This document shows positions 35,539 to 46,385 of a DNA stretch of 64,000 nucleotides, one piece after another. The translations under genes were made by a program, and so were the position numbers. How positions within the stretch are numbered: position 1 is the stretch's first letter; the number at the start of each line of letters is the position of its first letter. Under the pieces are notes generated by a model. That model worked only from the letters and a program-made list of their open reading frames with translations, was not told the DNA's origin and searched no databases. Location of the stretch: assembly GCF_000152745.1 (NCBI RefSeq), contig NZ_CH672428.1, forward strand, positions 616,916 to 680,915, read 5' to 3'. The stretch is from Oceanicaulis sp. HTCC2633. Lineage in GTDB: Bacteria > Pseudomonadota > Alphaproteobacteria > Caulobacterales > Maricaulaceae.

Positions 35539-35579
35539 GAAAAGGGCCGGCCGCGTTGACAGCGCGCGCCGGCCTTTTA
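35539..35579 (+). terminator. Intrinsic terminator after the amidohydrolase pair
   Basis: A GC stem around GGCCGGC/GCCGGCC with flanking A and T runs. A smaller 8-bp inverted repeat (CTTAAACG/CGTTTAAG) precedes it near 35507-35533. Confidence 0.8.
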
Positions 35580-35669
35580 TGTTCGCGCCACGCAAATGCG
35601 CCGGATGAGCTGGCGCCGGTTAGCCAGGATCGACCCCGCTCCTGACCGAATAAGCGACTTCAGAGGCGC

Positions 35670-37112
35670 ATGACGTTTGAAGACCTCGGGCTGAGCCCCG
35701 CACTCCTGTCAGCTATTGCTGACGCCGGCTACGAAAAACCCACTCCGATCCAGGAGGGCGCCATTCCGGTTGCGCTCACCGGGCGGGATGTTCTGGGCAT
35801 CGCCCAGACCGGCACCGGCAAGACCGCATCCTTCACCCTGCCCATGATCGAGCGCCTCTCGCGCGGTCGCGCCCGCGCCCGCATGCCGCGCTCTCTGGTG
35901 CTGGCGCCGACCCGGGAACTGGCGGCGCAAGTGGCGGACAACGTCAAGCTCTACGCCAAGAACCACAAGCTCAACATGGCGCTGCTGATTGGCGGCGTGT
36001 CGTTTGAACCGCAGAAGAAGATTCTGGATCAGGGCGCGGACATCCTCATCGCGACGCCAGGCCGGCTTCTGGACCACTTTGAACGCGGCGGCCTCCTGCT
36101 GACCGGCGTCGAGATCCTCGTGATCGACGAAGCCGACCGCATGCTCGACATGGGCTTCATCCCCGATATCGAGCGGATCCTGAAATTGCTGCCGCCACGC
36201 CGTCAGACCCTGTTCTTCTCCGCCACCATGCCGGGAGAGATCAAGCATCTGGTGGACACCTTCCTGCGTGATCCCGAGCGGGTTGAAGTGACGCGCCCGG
36301 CTCAGACGGCTGATACGATCACCCAGTTCATCCTGCGCGTGTCCGACAATCAGGCTCGCACCAAGCGCGAAGCCCTGCGCGCCGCGATCAACCGGGACGG
36401 CGTGAAGAACGGCATCATCTTCTGCAATCGCAAGCGCGACGTGGATATTGTCGCACGCTCGCTGCAACGCCACGGCTTTTCCGCCGCTCCGATCCATGGC
36501 GATCTTGACCAGAGCCAGCGCACGAAAACCCTGGCCGAATTCAAATCCGGAGAACTGCGTCTTCTGGTCGCATCTGACGTGGCCGCCCGCGGTCTCGATA
36601 TTCCGGCGGTGAGCCATGTGTTCAATGTCGATATTCCGCGCAATGCTGACGACTATGTGCACCGCATCGGCCGGACCGGCCGCGCGGGACAGAAGGGTGA
36701 AGCCGTCACGCTCGTGTCCTCAGAGGACAACAAGGCGCTCGCCAAGGTCGTCAAGCTGATCGGCAAGGAACCGGCGGAGCTGAAGCTGTCCGGCGAAGCT
36801 CCCGAGGCACCGGTTGCAGAAGCGTCCAAGGCGGAAGCCGTCGACGAGAAACCCAAATCCCGTCGCCGTTCGCGCTCCCGCGCCAAACCTGAAGCCGAGG
36901 CGCCCGCCGCTGAAGCCGCAAAAGCCGAAGCAGTCTCCGAGCGCGCCCCGGCTCCGGCCCCGGCCCAGGACAAACCCGAACGCAAGGAACGGTCGTCCCG
37001 CAATGAACGCTCCTCGCGTCAGGATCGTCGGGACCGCCATGAGCGCGATCTCAGCCCGGTCGGGTTTGGCGATCATGTGCCGGAATTTTTGCTCCGTCCC
37101 GCGCTTCCCTAG
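35670..37112 (+). CDS. DEAD-box RNA helicase, RhlE type
   Basis: This 480-residue helicase has the Q motif (YEKPTPIQEGAIPV), motif I AQTGTGKT, motif II DEAD in VIDEADRMLDMGF, motif III SAT, and motif VI HRIGRTGRAG. The last 100 residues are a low-complexity tail rich in Ala, Glu, Arg and Pro (RRRSRSRAKPEAE, then a Ser/Arg/Asn/Asp-rich end). Such tails bind RNA or other degradosome partners. RhlE-type helicases associate with RNase E, ribosome assembly and cold growth in alphaproteobacteria; rne lies 24 kb downstream in this window. Confidence 0.93.
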   Translation: MTFEDLGLSPALLSAIADAGYEKPTPIQEGAIPVALTGRDVLGIAQTGTGKTASFTLPMIERLSRGRARARMPRSLVLAPTRELAAQVADNVKLYAKNHKLNMALLIGGVSFEPQKKILDQGADILIATPGRLLDHFERGGLLLTGVEILVIDEADRMLDMGFIPDIERILKLLPPRRQTLFFSATMPGEIKHLVDTFLRDPERVEVTRPAQTADTITQFILRVSDNQARTKREALRAAINRDGVKNGIIFCNRKRDVDIVARSLQRHGFSAAPIHGDLDQSQRTKTLAEFKSGELRLLVASDVAARGLDIPAVSHVFNVDIPRNADDYVHRIGRTGRAGQKGEAVTLVSSEDNKALAKVVKLIGKEPAELKLSGEAPEAPVAEASKAEAVDEKPKSRRRSRSRAKPEAEAPAAEAAKAEAVSERAPAPAPAQDKPERKERSSRNERSSRQDRRDRHERDLSPVGFGDHVPEFLLRPALP

Positions 37113-37207
37113 GCAAAATCGACGTTGCGTTTACCCGATCTTTTGATTCAGATGCGATAGTTCCCGCCAAGAACCGCAGAATAGCGGTCCAAGGTCAGGG
37201 GTTCGTT

Positions 37208-38269
37208 TTGAACGGTCGTCTACACGCAGCTGAGGGTATCGAGATCGGGCGCAAAGCGCTTGATTTGATGGCAAGTCTCGGGCTTGTGCCCACGCCTCAC
37301 AACTATGCGATTTTCACCGCATATGTGTCTGATACGATACCGGAGTTGTGTTCGGTCATTCAGGGACATCTGGATCGGGATGAACCGATGTCTCCCGACC
37401 TTCTGGAAGACCTTTACGACACCCATTTCAGTTTCAAGCGGATCCAGAGCGCCGTCCTGGACGCCGGCGGCGCGATGAGTCGCGAACTGGGCTCTGTGGT
37501 GCAGACCCTTCAGGCCGCCGAGCGTGACACCGCCGCCTATGGCGCGGAGCTGGCCGGCGCTTCAGGCCGTCTCGACAAGGTGACGGACGCCAGCGCAATC
37601 AAGCAGATGGTGGAAGGCCTCGTCGCCGCCACGGCGCGGATGCAGCGCCGTTCGCGTGATCTGGAACGCCGCCTGCAGGAAACCAGCCAGGAAGTGAACC
37701 AGCTTCGCAGCAATCTTGAAAAGGTGCGCGAAGAAGCGATGACCGACGCCCTGACCGGAGTCGCCAATCGCAAACGCTTTGACGAATCCATGCGCAAGTC
37801 ACGCCGAGAGGCGGATCTGACCGGCGCGCCCTTCTCGCTCGTGCTCTGCGATATCGACCACTTCAAGCGCTTCAACGACACCTGGGGACATCAGACCGGA
37901 GACCAGATCATCCGCTTTGTCTCCGCCTGTCTGGCGCGCTACGCGTCGGACCATCATGTCGTGGCGCGCTATGGCGGCGAGGAATTCGGCATAGTCATGC
38001 CCAACACCTCCTTGCAGGATGCAACCGAAATCGCTGAAAAGATCCGACAGGTGGTTGAAAGCAAACGCCTGTTGCGCAAGTCGACCAATGAAGACCTTGG
38101 CAATATCACCGTTTCGATGGGCGTGTCGCAATTCCGACCGTCCGAGGTTGTGGAATGCCTGATCGAGCGCTGCGACGCCAATCTGTACAAGTCCAAGCAG
38201 AAAGGCCGGAACCGCGTCACGGTCGATGGGGCCGAGATGAACGGAGGCCGCGGCACGGCTGCTGCCTGA
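37208..38269 (+). CDS. GGDEF-domain diguanylate cyclase
   Basis: This 353-residue protein has an N-terminal helical region (about 1-160), including GRKALDLMASLGLVPTPHNY, seen in other alphaproteobacterial GGDEF proteins, and a coiled-coil linker. The GGDEF domain (about 180-335) has the active-site motif RYGGEEFGIV and the substrate-site aspartates in CDIDHFKRFND. The residues where the RxxD inhibitory site normally lies read YASD, so product inhibition through that site is probably absent. It has no membrane segment. The start appears to be a TTG at 37208 with AGGGG upstream. Confidence 0.9.
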   Translation: MNGRLHAAEGIEIGRKALDLMASLGLVPTPHNYAIFTAYVSDTIPELCSVIQGHLDRDEPMSPDLLEDLYDTHFSFKRIQSAVLDAGGAMSRELGSVVQTLQAAERDTAAYGAELAGASGRLDKVTDASAIKQMVEGLVAATARMQRRSRDLERRLQETSQEVNQLRSNLEKVREEAMTDALTGVANRKRFDESMRKSRREADLTGAPFSLVLCDIDHFKRFNDTWGHQTGDQIIRFVSACLARYASDHHVVARYGGEEFGIVMPNTSLQDATEIAEKIRQVVESKRLLRKSTNEDLGNITVSMGVSQFRPSEVVECLIERCDANLYKSKQKGRNRVTVDGAEMNGGRGTAAA

Positions 38270-38287
38270 CGCAACTCACAGCGCTAT

Positions 38288-38325
38288 AAGAAAGCCCTCA
38301 TCCATGGATGAGGGCTTTCTTGTTT
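38288..38325 (+). terminator. Bidirectional intrinsic terminator
   Basis: A perfect 16-bp inverted repeat (38288-38303 with 38306-38321) lies between the convergent GGDEF and GST genes. Confidence 0.93.
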
Positions 38326-38335
38326 CCCGGATTGG

Positions 38336-38938
38336 TCAGGCCGCTGGCGGGCGCGTCTGTTCGAAGCTGGCGCGCTGATCCCAACGCGCGGCGAATTCGC
38401 CCAGTTCAGGATAGTCTCCGCGCCAGTCGAGCTCAGGGTAGCGCAGGTCCAGATAGAACAGCGCAACTGCAACGCTGAGCGCCCCTAGATCCACAGACCG
38501 CTCATACTGGCCGCGGTCGGCGTATAGCGCGTCGAGCGTGCGGCGAATGCCCCGCTCCCACCGCTCGGACCAGTAATCCCATTGCTTGTCCGCCTCCCGT
38601 TGCATTTCGATGCGGCGGCCAATGGTCAGATCGATCAGACCGTCGGCCAGAGCCTGCTGGCGCAGCACCAGAATGCGGCTGGCGCCCCGCTTGGGAATCC
38701 AGTTCTCGTCATCCAGACTGTCGATGAACTCGCAGATCAGAGGGGAATCCATCAAGGCCGGCGCGCCTTCGCGGGTCAGGGCGGGAACCTTGCCCAGCGG
38801 ATTGGCGTCCAGCAGCTCCGCCGGATCGCTGCGTGGGTCGCACTCGATCACTTCGATCTTGTGCTCCAGGCTTTTCTCGATGATCAGCGCCCGGCATTTG
38901 CGTGCATAGGGCGAGGTCGGCGACACAAAGAGTTTCAC
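38336..38938 (-). CDS. Glutathione S-transferase family protein
   Basis: This 200-residue protein has the thioredoxin-like N-terminal domain (LFVSPTSPYARKCRALIIEK, with NPLGKVPAL and DSPLICEFIDSL contacting glutathione) and a helical C-terminal domain. Ser in TSPYARK is the likely catalytic residue. It belongs to the small GST group with unknown, often stress-related, substrates. It is a single gene ending at a shared terminator. Confidence 0.92.
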   Translation of the reverse strand: MKLFVSPTSPYARKCRALIIEKSLEHKIEVIECDPRSDPAELLDANPLGKVPALTREGAPALMDSPLICEFIDSLDDENWIPKRGASRILVLRQQALADGLIDLTIGRRIEMQREADKQWDYWSERWERGIRRTLDALYADRGQYERSVDLGALSVAVALFYLDLRYPELDWRGDYPELGEFAARWDQRASFEQTRPPAA

Positions 38939-39014
38939 AGCACCAGTCCTCCGTCAGAACCGGCATGAGGCCGTGCGTCCCGCAGAAAGGCAAGCTTTGG
39001 TGGCAGGCTGAAGG

Positions 39015-39374
39015 CTAGTCCGCGACCTGCGCAGGCACGAGGGTCACACTCTCGCCGCAGCCGCAGGCATCCGTCTCATTGGGATTGCGGAAGACGAACT
39101 TGGCGTGCAGCGGAGTAACCTCATAATCGATCTGGGCGCCCAGCAGGAACAGCAAGGACTTGGCGTCCACCACGATCTCGACGCCCTGATCCTCGACCCG
39201 CTCATCGAGTGGATCGGGCTCGGCGACATAGTCCATGACGTATTCCATGCCCGCACAGCCGCCATTCTTGACGCCCACGCGCAGATAGCCGAGATCCCGG
39301 TCTGCCATGAGCTTCTTGACGCGCGTGGCGGCGGCTTCGGTCAGGGTGACGGCCTTGGGTCGTTGTCGGGCCAT
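39015..39374 (-). CDS. sufA: A-type iron-sulfur carrier SufA/HesB
   Basis: This 119-residue protein carries the three cluster-binding cysteines of A-type carriers, in KNGGCAGMEY and, near the C-terminus, CGCGESVTL. It accepts Fe-S clusters from the SufBCD scaffold and passes them to target enzymes. It is the last gene of the nine-gene isc/suf operon, 10 bases after sufT. Confidence 0.95.
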   Translation of the reverse strand: MARQRPKAVTLTEAAATRVKKLMADRDLGYLRVGVKNGGCAGMEYVMDYVAEPDPLDERVEDQGVEIVVDAKSLLFLLGAQIDYEVTPLHAKFVFRNPNETDACGCGESVTLVPAQVAD

Positions 39375-39384
39375 AATCGGCTCC

Positions 39385-39855
39385 TCAGAACATGTTCAGC
39401 GTCAGCTTGGCTTCGTCGGACATGCGGTCCGGCGACCAGGGCGGGTCAAAGGTCAGCGTGACATCGGCGCGGTCCACGCCCTTGACGGTCTCACAAGCGT
39501 CCCGGACCCAGCCGGGCATCTCGCCCGCCACCGGACAGCCCGGGGCCGTCAGGGTCATCTCGACCTTCAGGACATGATCCGGCTCAAGATCAACCTGATA
39601 GATCAGGCCGAGCTCATAAATGTCGACCGGAATTTCCGGATCAAACACCGTCTTGAGCGCTTCAATCACATCGCGGGTGATCCGCTCGATCTCTTCCTGC
39701 GGAATGTCGAGCTCCTGCTTGGCGTCTGCCTCAACCTCAGGGACCGAGACGGTCGCACCCGCTTCAGCCGGCTTGTCTTCGGTCATGGACGGGGCGGCGC
39801 CCAGATCCAGCACGTCACGTGCATCGGCCTTGTGTTCAGTATCCATGCTCATCAT
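39385..39855 (-). CDS. sufT: SufT (DUF59) Fe-S maturation protein
   Basis: This 156-residue protein has an acidic N-terminal extension of about 50 residues. A DUF59/MIP18 domain follows (DVIEALKTVFDPEIPVDIYE, MTLTAPGCPVAGEMPGWVRD with the conserved Cys, and DVTLTFDPPWSPDRMSDEAK). SufT assists delivery of Fe-S clusters when demand is high. It lies between sufS and sufA. Confidence 0.93.
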   Translation of the reverse strand: MMSMDTEHKADARDVLDLGAAPSMTEDKPAEAGATVSVPEVEADAKQELDIPQEEIERITRDVIEALKTVFDPEIPVDIYELGLIYQVDLEPDHVLKVEMTLTAPGCPVAGEMPGWVRDACETVKGVDRADVTLTFDPPWSPDRMSDEAKLTLNMF

Positions 39856-39860
39856 GCCCT

Positions 39861-41102
39861 CTAGATGAGAAAGCTCTTGGCTTTTCGCAATGCTTCAAGC
39901 GCCGCGTCCACATCCGCCTCATTATTGTAGGCGGCGAAGCTGGCGCGCACCGTTCCGACCACGCCGAAGCGCTGCATCAGAGGATGGGCGCAATGATGCC
40001 CGGCCCGCACAGCGACGCCATACTTGTCCATGAGTTGCGCCAGATCATGCGGATGCGCGCCCTCCAGACTGAAGGAGGTGATGGCGCCCTTGTCCTGGGT
40101 CCGACCAAGAAGCGTTACGCCCTCAAAGTCCGCCAGACCGGCTTCGAACCGGTCCATCAGCTGACGCTCATGCTCCATCAGTGCGATGCGGTCGAGGCTC
40201 GTGAGCCAGTCAAGCGCGGCGCCCAGACCGATCACCTCGGCGATCACGGGTGTTCCGGCCTCGAACTTGTGCGGTACGTCGGCATAGACCACGCCGTCCT
40301 CGCGCACTTCCGCAATCATCTCGCCGCCGCCCTGATAGGGCCGCAAGCGATCCAGCCAGTCACCCGACGCATAGAGCGCCCCGACGCCGTTGGGCCCATA
40401 CAGCTTGTGCCCCGTGACCACGTAGAAGTCACAGCCAAGCGCCTGCACATCGACCGGCATGTGTACCGCGCCCTGGGAGCCATCCACCAGCACCGCCGCG
40501 CCAACCGCGTGCGCCTTCTCCACTATGGCTTCGATCGGAGACACCGTGCCCATGACGTTGGACATGTGGGTGATGGCGACCATCTTCGTGCGCTCGGTCA
40601 GCAGGCTCTCGAACGCCGCCATGTCGAGCGCGCCGTCATCGGTCACCGGCGCCCATTTGAGCACCACGCCCTTGCGTTCACGCAGGAAATGCCAGGGGAC
40701 GATGTTGGAGTGATGCTCCATCTGGCTGACGATGATCTCGTCGCCCTCTTTGAGCGTCGCGCCAAAGCTGTCGGCCACAAGGTTGATGGCCTCGGTGGCG
40801 CCGCGTGTGAACACGATCTGGTCCGGCGATGCGGCGCCCAGAAAGCGCGCCAGCTTGCCCCGGCTCGCCTCGAACGCCTCAGTGGCCTCATTGGCGAGGG
40901 TATGCAGACCCCGGTGCACGTTGGCGTAAGAGTGACGCCAGACATTCGCCACCCCTTCAATCACGGCTTCCGGCTTCTGGGCCGAGGCCGCGCTGTCGAG
41001 ATAGACGAGCGGCTTGCCATTCACTTCACGCGTCAGGATCGGGAACTGACGGCGCACCGCCATTACGTCCAGCCCGGCCACAGGTTTCAGCTCTGCGGTC
41101 AT
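39861..41102 (-). CDS. sufS: Cysteine desulfurase SufS
   Basis: This 413-residue PLP enzyme has a group II desulfurase layout. The PLP lysine is in YVVTGHKLYGPNGVGALY, and the active-site Cys is in AVRAGHHCAHPLMQRFGV near the C-terminus. It takes sulfur from cysteine to form a persulfide for SufBCD. Its start overlaps the sufD stop by ATGA. No sufE gene is visible in this operon, so the sulfur acceptor is elsewhere or not needed. Confidence 0.96.
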   Translation of the reverse strand: MTAELKPVAGLDVMAVRRQFPILTREVNGKPLVYLDSAASAQKPEAVIEGVANVWRHSYANVHRGLHTLANEATEAFEASRGKLARFLGAASPDQIVFTRGATEAINLVADSFGATLKEGDEIIVSQMEHHSNIVPWHFLRERKGVVLKWAPVTDDGALDMAAFESLLTERTKMVAITHMSNVMGTVSPIEAIVEKAHAVGAAVLVDGSQGAVHMPVDVQALGCDFYVVTGHKLYGPNGVGALYASGDWLDRLRPYQGGGEMIAEVREDGVVYADVPHKFEAGTPVIAEVIGLGAALDWLTSLDRIALMEHERQLMDRFEAGLADFEGVTLLGRTQDKGAITSFSLEGAHPHDLAQLMDKYGVAVRAGHHCAHPLMQRFGVVGTVRASFAAYNNEADVDAALEALRKAKSFLI

Positions 41103-42199
41103 GACAGCGCCTCCAGCCCGACCATAAGACGCGCCAGCAGGCGCTCACGGTCATCCTCATCGCGAATGCGCTCGATCGGTTCCGCCAGGAAGCTCTGTGT
41201 CAGAAGAGCCCGCGCCTTGCTCTCGGGCAAGCCGCGCTGACGCATGTAGAACAGGGCGTCCTCATCCAGAGCGCCAAAGGCGTTGCCATGAGCGCAGACC
41301 ACATCATCGGCGTAAATCTCAAGCTCGGGCTTGGCGTCGATCTCGGCCTTGTCATCCAGCAAAAGGCCGCGATGCTGCATCTGGGCATCGGTCTTCTGCG
41401 CCGCCTGCTCCACATGGATCTTGCCCTGGAAGACGCCTTTTGCGCCCCTGGCCGCCGCGCCCTTGAACAGCTCCTTGGTCACCCCGTTCGGGCCCTCATG
41501 GCGCACAAGCGAGGTCTGATCGAGATGCAGGCCCTCATCGAGCACATAGGCGCCATCAAGCTGCAGCTCGGCGCCCTCGCCGGCATGGCTGACATGGGTT
41601 TCAAGCCGGGCGAGTTTTGCGCCGAAACCGAGCGTCGTCTGGTTGAGCTTGGCGCCCGGCGCCAGATCAATCAGGCTCGTCACGACCAGCGCCGCATCCG
41701 GGGACGCATGCTGCTCGATCACACGATCCAGCTCGGCGCCCGGCATCACGACGATAACCAGCGTCAGATTGGCGAAGCCGTCCGGTTCCACCGCATAGCT
41801 TTCAACGAGCTCGGCCTTCACGCCTTCAGGCACCAGCACCAGAACCTGCTGGTTGGAGACGCCGGAGCTGGCTTCCAAGCCCAGTTCCAGACGCTCGCCG
41901 TCTTCCAGCGTGTAGACCTGAATATCCTCGCCAAGTGCAGAAGCGAGGCGCGGCATGAGAAGGCTCGGCTCCTCGTCCTGTTCAGCCCAGGCGTCAGGCT
42001 CACGTGAGATGGTGAAGGTCAGGACGCCCGGCTCGGCGGGCAGCTTGCCCACCACCGTGCGCAGATCGGTCCATTTCCATTCTTCCACCCGGCGATGCGG
42101 CAAGCCGTGTTCGGAGAGGACGGCGCGCAGGGGCGCGTCCTGCGGCAGCTGATCGATCAGCGCCGTTTCCATGTCCGTAAGTTTGAGCGCAACCGTCAT
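41099..42199 (-). CDS. sufD: Fe-S scaffold subunit SufD
   Basis: This 366-residue protein has the SufB/SufD right-handed beta-helix core and the C-terminal helical part YADDVVCAHGNAFGALDEDA, with the conserved His in VCAHG. The N-terminal part (PHRRVEEWKWTDLRTVVGKL) is typical of SufD. It pairs with SufB and SufC in the scaffold where clusters are built. It overlaps sufC and sufS at each end, showing tight coupling. Confidence 0.95.
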   Translation of the reverse strand: MTVALKLTDMETALIDQLPQDAPLRAVLSEHGLPHRRVEEWKWTDLRTVVGKLPAEPGVLTFTISREPDAWAEQDEEPSLLMPRLASALGEDIQVYTLEDGERLELGLEASSGVSNQQVLVLVPEGVKAELVESYAVEPDGFANLTLVIVVMPGAELDRVIEQHASPDAALVVTSLIDLAPGAKLNQTTLGFGAKLARLETHVSHAGEGAELQLDGAYVLDEGLHLDQTSLVRHEGPNGVTKELFKGAAARGAKGVFQGKIHVEQAAQKTDAQMQHRGLLLDDKAEIDAKPELEIYADDVVCAHGNAFGALDEDALFYMRQRGLPESKARALLTQSFLAEPIERIRDEDDRERLLARLMVGLEALS

Positions 42200-42963
42200 T
42201 ACGCCGCCTCGCCTGCGTATTTGTCATAGCCCTCTTTTTCGAGCTTGTGCGCCAGCTCGGGCCCGCCGGTTTCCTGAATGCGGCCCGCCGCCATGACATG
42301 AACCACGTCCGGCTTGAGGTAATCGAGCAGCCGCTGATAATGGGTGATCACCAGCATGCCGCGCTCTTCATTGCGCAGGGCGTTCACGCCTTCTGCGACA
42401 ACCTTCAGAGCGTCGATGTCGAGCCCGGAATCGGTCTCATCGAGGATCAGGAATTTGGGCTGCAGCATCAGCGCCTGGAAAATCTCCATGCGCTTCTTCT
42501 CACCGCCCGAAAAGCCCACATTCACCGGGCGCTTGAGCATGTCATTGCTGATGCCCAGCTGAGCCGCAGCTTCGCGCGCCAGCTTCATGAAGGCGGGCGC
42601 CGGGACTTCGTCCTCGCCGCGCAGACGCTTCTGGGCGTTCAGCGCTTCCTTGATGAAGGTCAGGGTCGGAACGCCCGGGATTTCCACCGGATACTGGAAG
42701 GACAGAAAGACGCCCGCCGCGGCGCGCTCTTCGGGCTCCATCTCGGCGAGGTCCTGACCGTCAAAGCTCATCGAGCCGCCGGTGATCTCGTAACCGTCCC
42801 GACCCGAGAGCACATAGGACAGCGTGGACTTGCCGCAGCCATTGGGCCCCATGATCGCGTGCACCTCGCCCGCGGGGACTTTCAGGCTCACGCCCTTGAG
42901 GATCTGGCGGCCGTCGCCGTCTTCCGCATCAACGCGCGCTTGCAGGTTCTCAATCACCAACAT
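42199..42963 (-). CDS. sufC: SufC ABC-type ATPase
   Basis: This 254-residue ATPase has Walker A GPNGCGKSTL, the signature NVGFSGGEKKRMEIFQALML, Walker B FLILDETDSGLDIDAL and the H-loop VITHYQRLLDYL. It powers shape changes in the SufB-SufD scaffold. About 100 bases with a GC-rich hairpin separate it from the lipoprotein gene upstream in the operon, the widest gap in the unit. Confidence 0.97.
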   Translation of the reverse strand: MLVIENLQARVDAEDGDGRQILKGVSLKVPAGEVHAIMGPNGCGKSTLSYVLSGRDGYEITGGSMSFDGQDLAEMEPEERAAAGVFLSFQYPVEIPGVPTLTFIKEALNAQKRLRGEDEVPAPAFMKLAREAAAQLGISNDMLKRPVNVGFSGGEKKRMEIFQALMLQPKFLILDETDSGLDIDALKVVAEGVNALRNEERGMLVITHYQRLLDYLKPDVVHVMAAGRIQETGGPELAHKLEKEGYDKYAGEAA

Positions 42964-43065
42964 GGTCGTCTTCCTTATCGTCGCGCCGGCGCATGAGAGG
43001 GAGGCCGGCTCGAACCCTTTATCGTTTCAGGCGCAGCGCCCGAAGGCGCGCGCCCCGTCTTCATC

Positions 43066-43712
43066 CTAAAGCTCCGCCTCGCAGCCGTTCAGCAACAGGT
43101 CGGCGTCATGGCTTGAGGCTTCAAAGGCCGGACCTTGCGTCAGCACGCAGGCGGCGTCGGCGTAATCGGCATCAAGTTGATAGACGAGCACCAGCCCGTC
43201 CTCGGTGAGCACATGGGTTGTGTAGCTGTACTGAACCGCAGAGCCGCGCGAGGAGATGCCGATCAGGCCGGTCTGAACATCCGGCGTCAGATCAAACCCG
43301 CTCACCTCGCCTGCAGGCTCGAAGCGCTCTTCGCTGACCTGCTGCCAGATGCGATAGACCGTGTTCACATTGCCGGTGAAGTCCGGAATGATCAGTTCGA
43401 GATCGCCATCCTGATCGAGATCTTCAAGCGACGGTCCGGACACGGCGTTGCCATGCTCTTCACCGAACCGCTGCAGCTCCGCGCCGTCTTCCAGCGCCAA
43501 GAGGCGGAATTCATATCCGCCGTCGGTGGATGAATAGATCAGACCCGTCGTATCGCTCACGGCTTCCACGCAGCCTTCCGCCAGTCCGTCGCCACACATG
43601 GCGAGACGGGCAGAGTGTGCAGGCGCGTCAGCTTCCGATGACGATGACGGCTGGGAGCACGCACCCAGAAGCGTCAGGCTGACAACACCGAGGGCAGACC
43701 AATACACGTTCA

Positions 43713-43716
<4 letters not shown>
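43066..43716 (-). CDS. Calcium-loop (VCBS/FG-GAP-like) lipoprotein inside the suf operon
   Basis: This 216-residue protein has a lipoprotein signal ([13 protein letters not shown], Cys at about 20) and is therefore exported. The mature part has one FG-GAP-type calcium-binding loop ([16 protein letters not shown], about 97-112), four cysteines and many short strands. Its start overlaps the sufB stop by ATGA, so it is translated with sufB. Nothing in cytoplasmic Fe-S assembly calls for an exported protein here. It may be an insertion that borrowed the promoter, or a gene whose product senses or uses the same iron-starvation signal. Function is unknown. Confidence 0.8.
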
Positions 43717-45224
<1,508 letters not shown>

Positions 45225-45245
45225 AAGCCGCTTCCTTCTTCAGTC

Positions 45246-46385
45246 TCACACCGCCGCGCGGGGGCGCATGCGGGCATATTCATTCAGCCAGGCGTTCGCG
45301 AACGCCTCGATATCATCTTGCGTCGTCGTCCAGCCCAGCGAAATGCGCAGCGCGCTTTCCGCATCCGCCGCCGACGCGCCCATAGCTTCGAGCACCTTGG
45401 ATTTGCGCACCTTGCCTGAGGAGCAGGCCGAGCCGGCGCTGACGGCAAAGCCATTGAGATCGAGCGCGATCACCTGAATTTCACTCGGCCAGCCCGGCGC
45501 AGACAGGCACAAGGTGTTGTCCAGTCGCTCTGCATCTTCGCCCCAGATTGTAATTTCGGGTGCGCCCGCTTTCAGTCGCGCTTGCAATTCGTCTCGCAAA
45601 GCCCTGATTTGGCTGAACTCTTCCGCGCCGCCAGCAACAGCTGCCGCGGCGCCAAATCCGGCGATACCGGCGACATTCTCGGTGCCCGCACGGCGGTTCT
45701 TCTCCTGTCCGCCGCCGATCAGTTGCGGCGCCACACCCGCTTCACACGCCACCGCCAGAGCGCCCACGCCTTGGGGTCCGCCGAGCTTGTGGGAGGAAAA
45801 CGCGGCGAAATGAGCGAACGATCCGGCGAAATCAAACCCGGCCTTGCCCAGCATCTGAACCGCGTCGATGTGATAGAGATGACCCGCTTCGCGGATCATG
45901 CGCCCGGCCTCGGCATAGGGCTGGATCACGCCGGTTTCGTTGTTGGCCGCCATCAGCGCGAACAGGATCGGGGTTTCGCCTTCGGTTTCAGCGCGTTGAA
46001 GGCGATCCTTGAGCCAGTCTATGTCTGCCTGACCGGTCTTCAGAACCGGCCAGATTTCGCAAGAAACGCCCAGCGCCTGTGCGGCAGCGCCGACGGCGTC
46101 GTGCTCAATCGCCGAAACGATCACACGGGTCGCGCCCGCCGCGATCCCGGCCCTAAGACCCAGATTGTTCGCTTCCGTGCCGCCCGAGGTGAAGACGAGG
46201 TCTTCCGCCCGTGCGCAGATCTTTTTCGCGATCACGCCGCGCGCCATCTCGATCCGGGCGCGCGCCGACCGCCCCGGCCCATGGACCGAGGACGGATTGC
46301 CCACAGCTTCCAGCGCCGCCATCACGGCGTCGCGGGCTTCAGGCCGGACCGGAGCGGTCGCATTATGGTCGAGATAGACCGTCAC
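45246..46385 (-). CDS. iscS: Group I cysteine desulfurase, IscS/NifS-like
   Basis: This 379-residue PLP enzyme starts TVYLDHNATAPVRPEARDAV, the hallmark of NifS/IscS. It carries the PLP lysine in FAAFSSHKLGGPQGVGALAV and the mobile-loop Cys in VSAGSACSSGKVRKSKVLE. It is a second desulfurase in the same operon as sufS, which is common in alphaproteobacteria. It may serve other sulfur acceptors such as tRNA thiolation. Its start overlaps the iscR stop by ATGA. Confidence 0.94.
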   Translation of the reverse strand: MTVYLDHNATAPVRPEARDAVMAALEAVGNPSSVHGPGRSARARIEMARGVIAKKICARAEDLVFTSGGTEANNLGLRAGIAAGATRVIVSAIEHDAVGAAAQALGVSCEIWPVLKTGQADIDWLKDRLQRAETEGETPILFALMAANNETGVIQPYAEAGRMIREAGHLYHIDAVQMLGKAGFDFAGSFAHFAAFSSHKLGGPQGVGALAVACEAGVAPQLIGGGQEKNRRAGTENVAGIAGFGAAAAVAGGAEEFSQIRALRDELQARLKAGAPEITIWGEDAERLDNTLCLSAPGWPSEIQVIALDLNGFAVSAGSACSSGKVRKSKVLEAMGASAADAESALRISLGWTTTQDDIEAFANAWLNEYARMRPRAAV

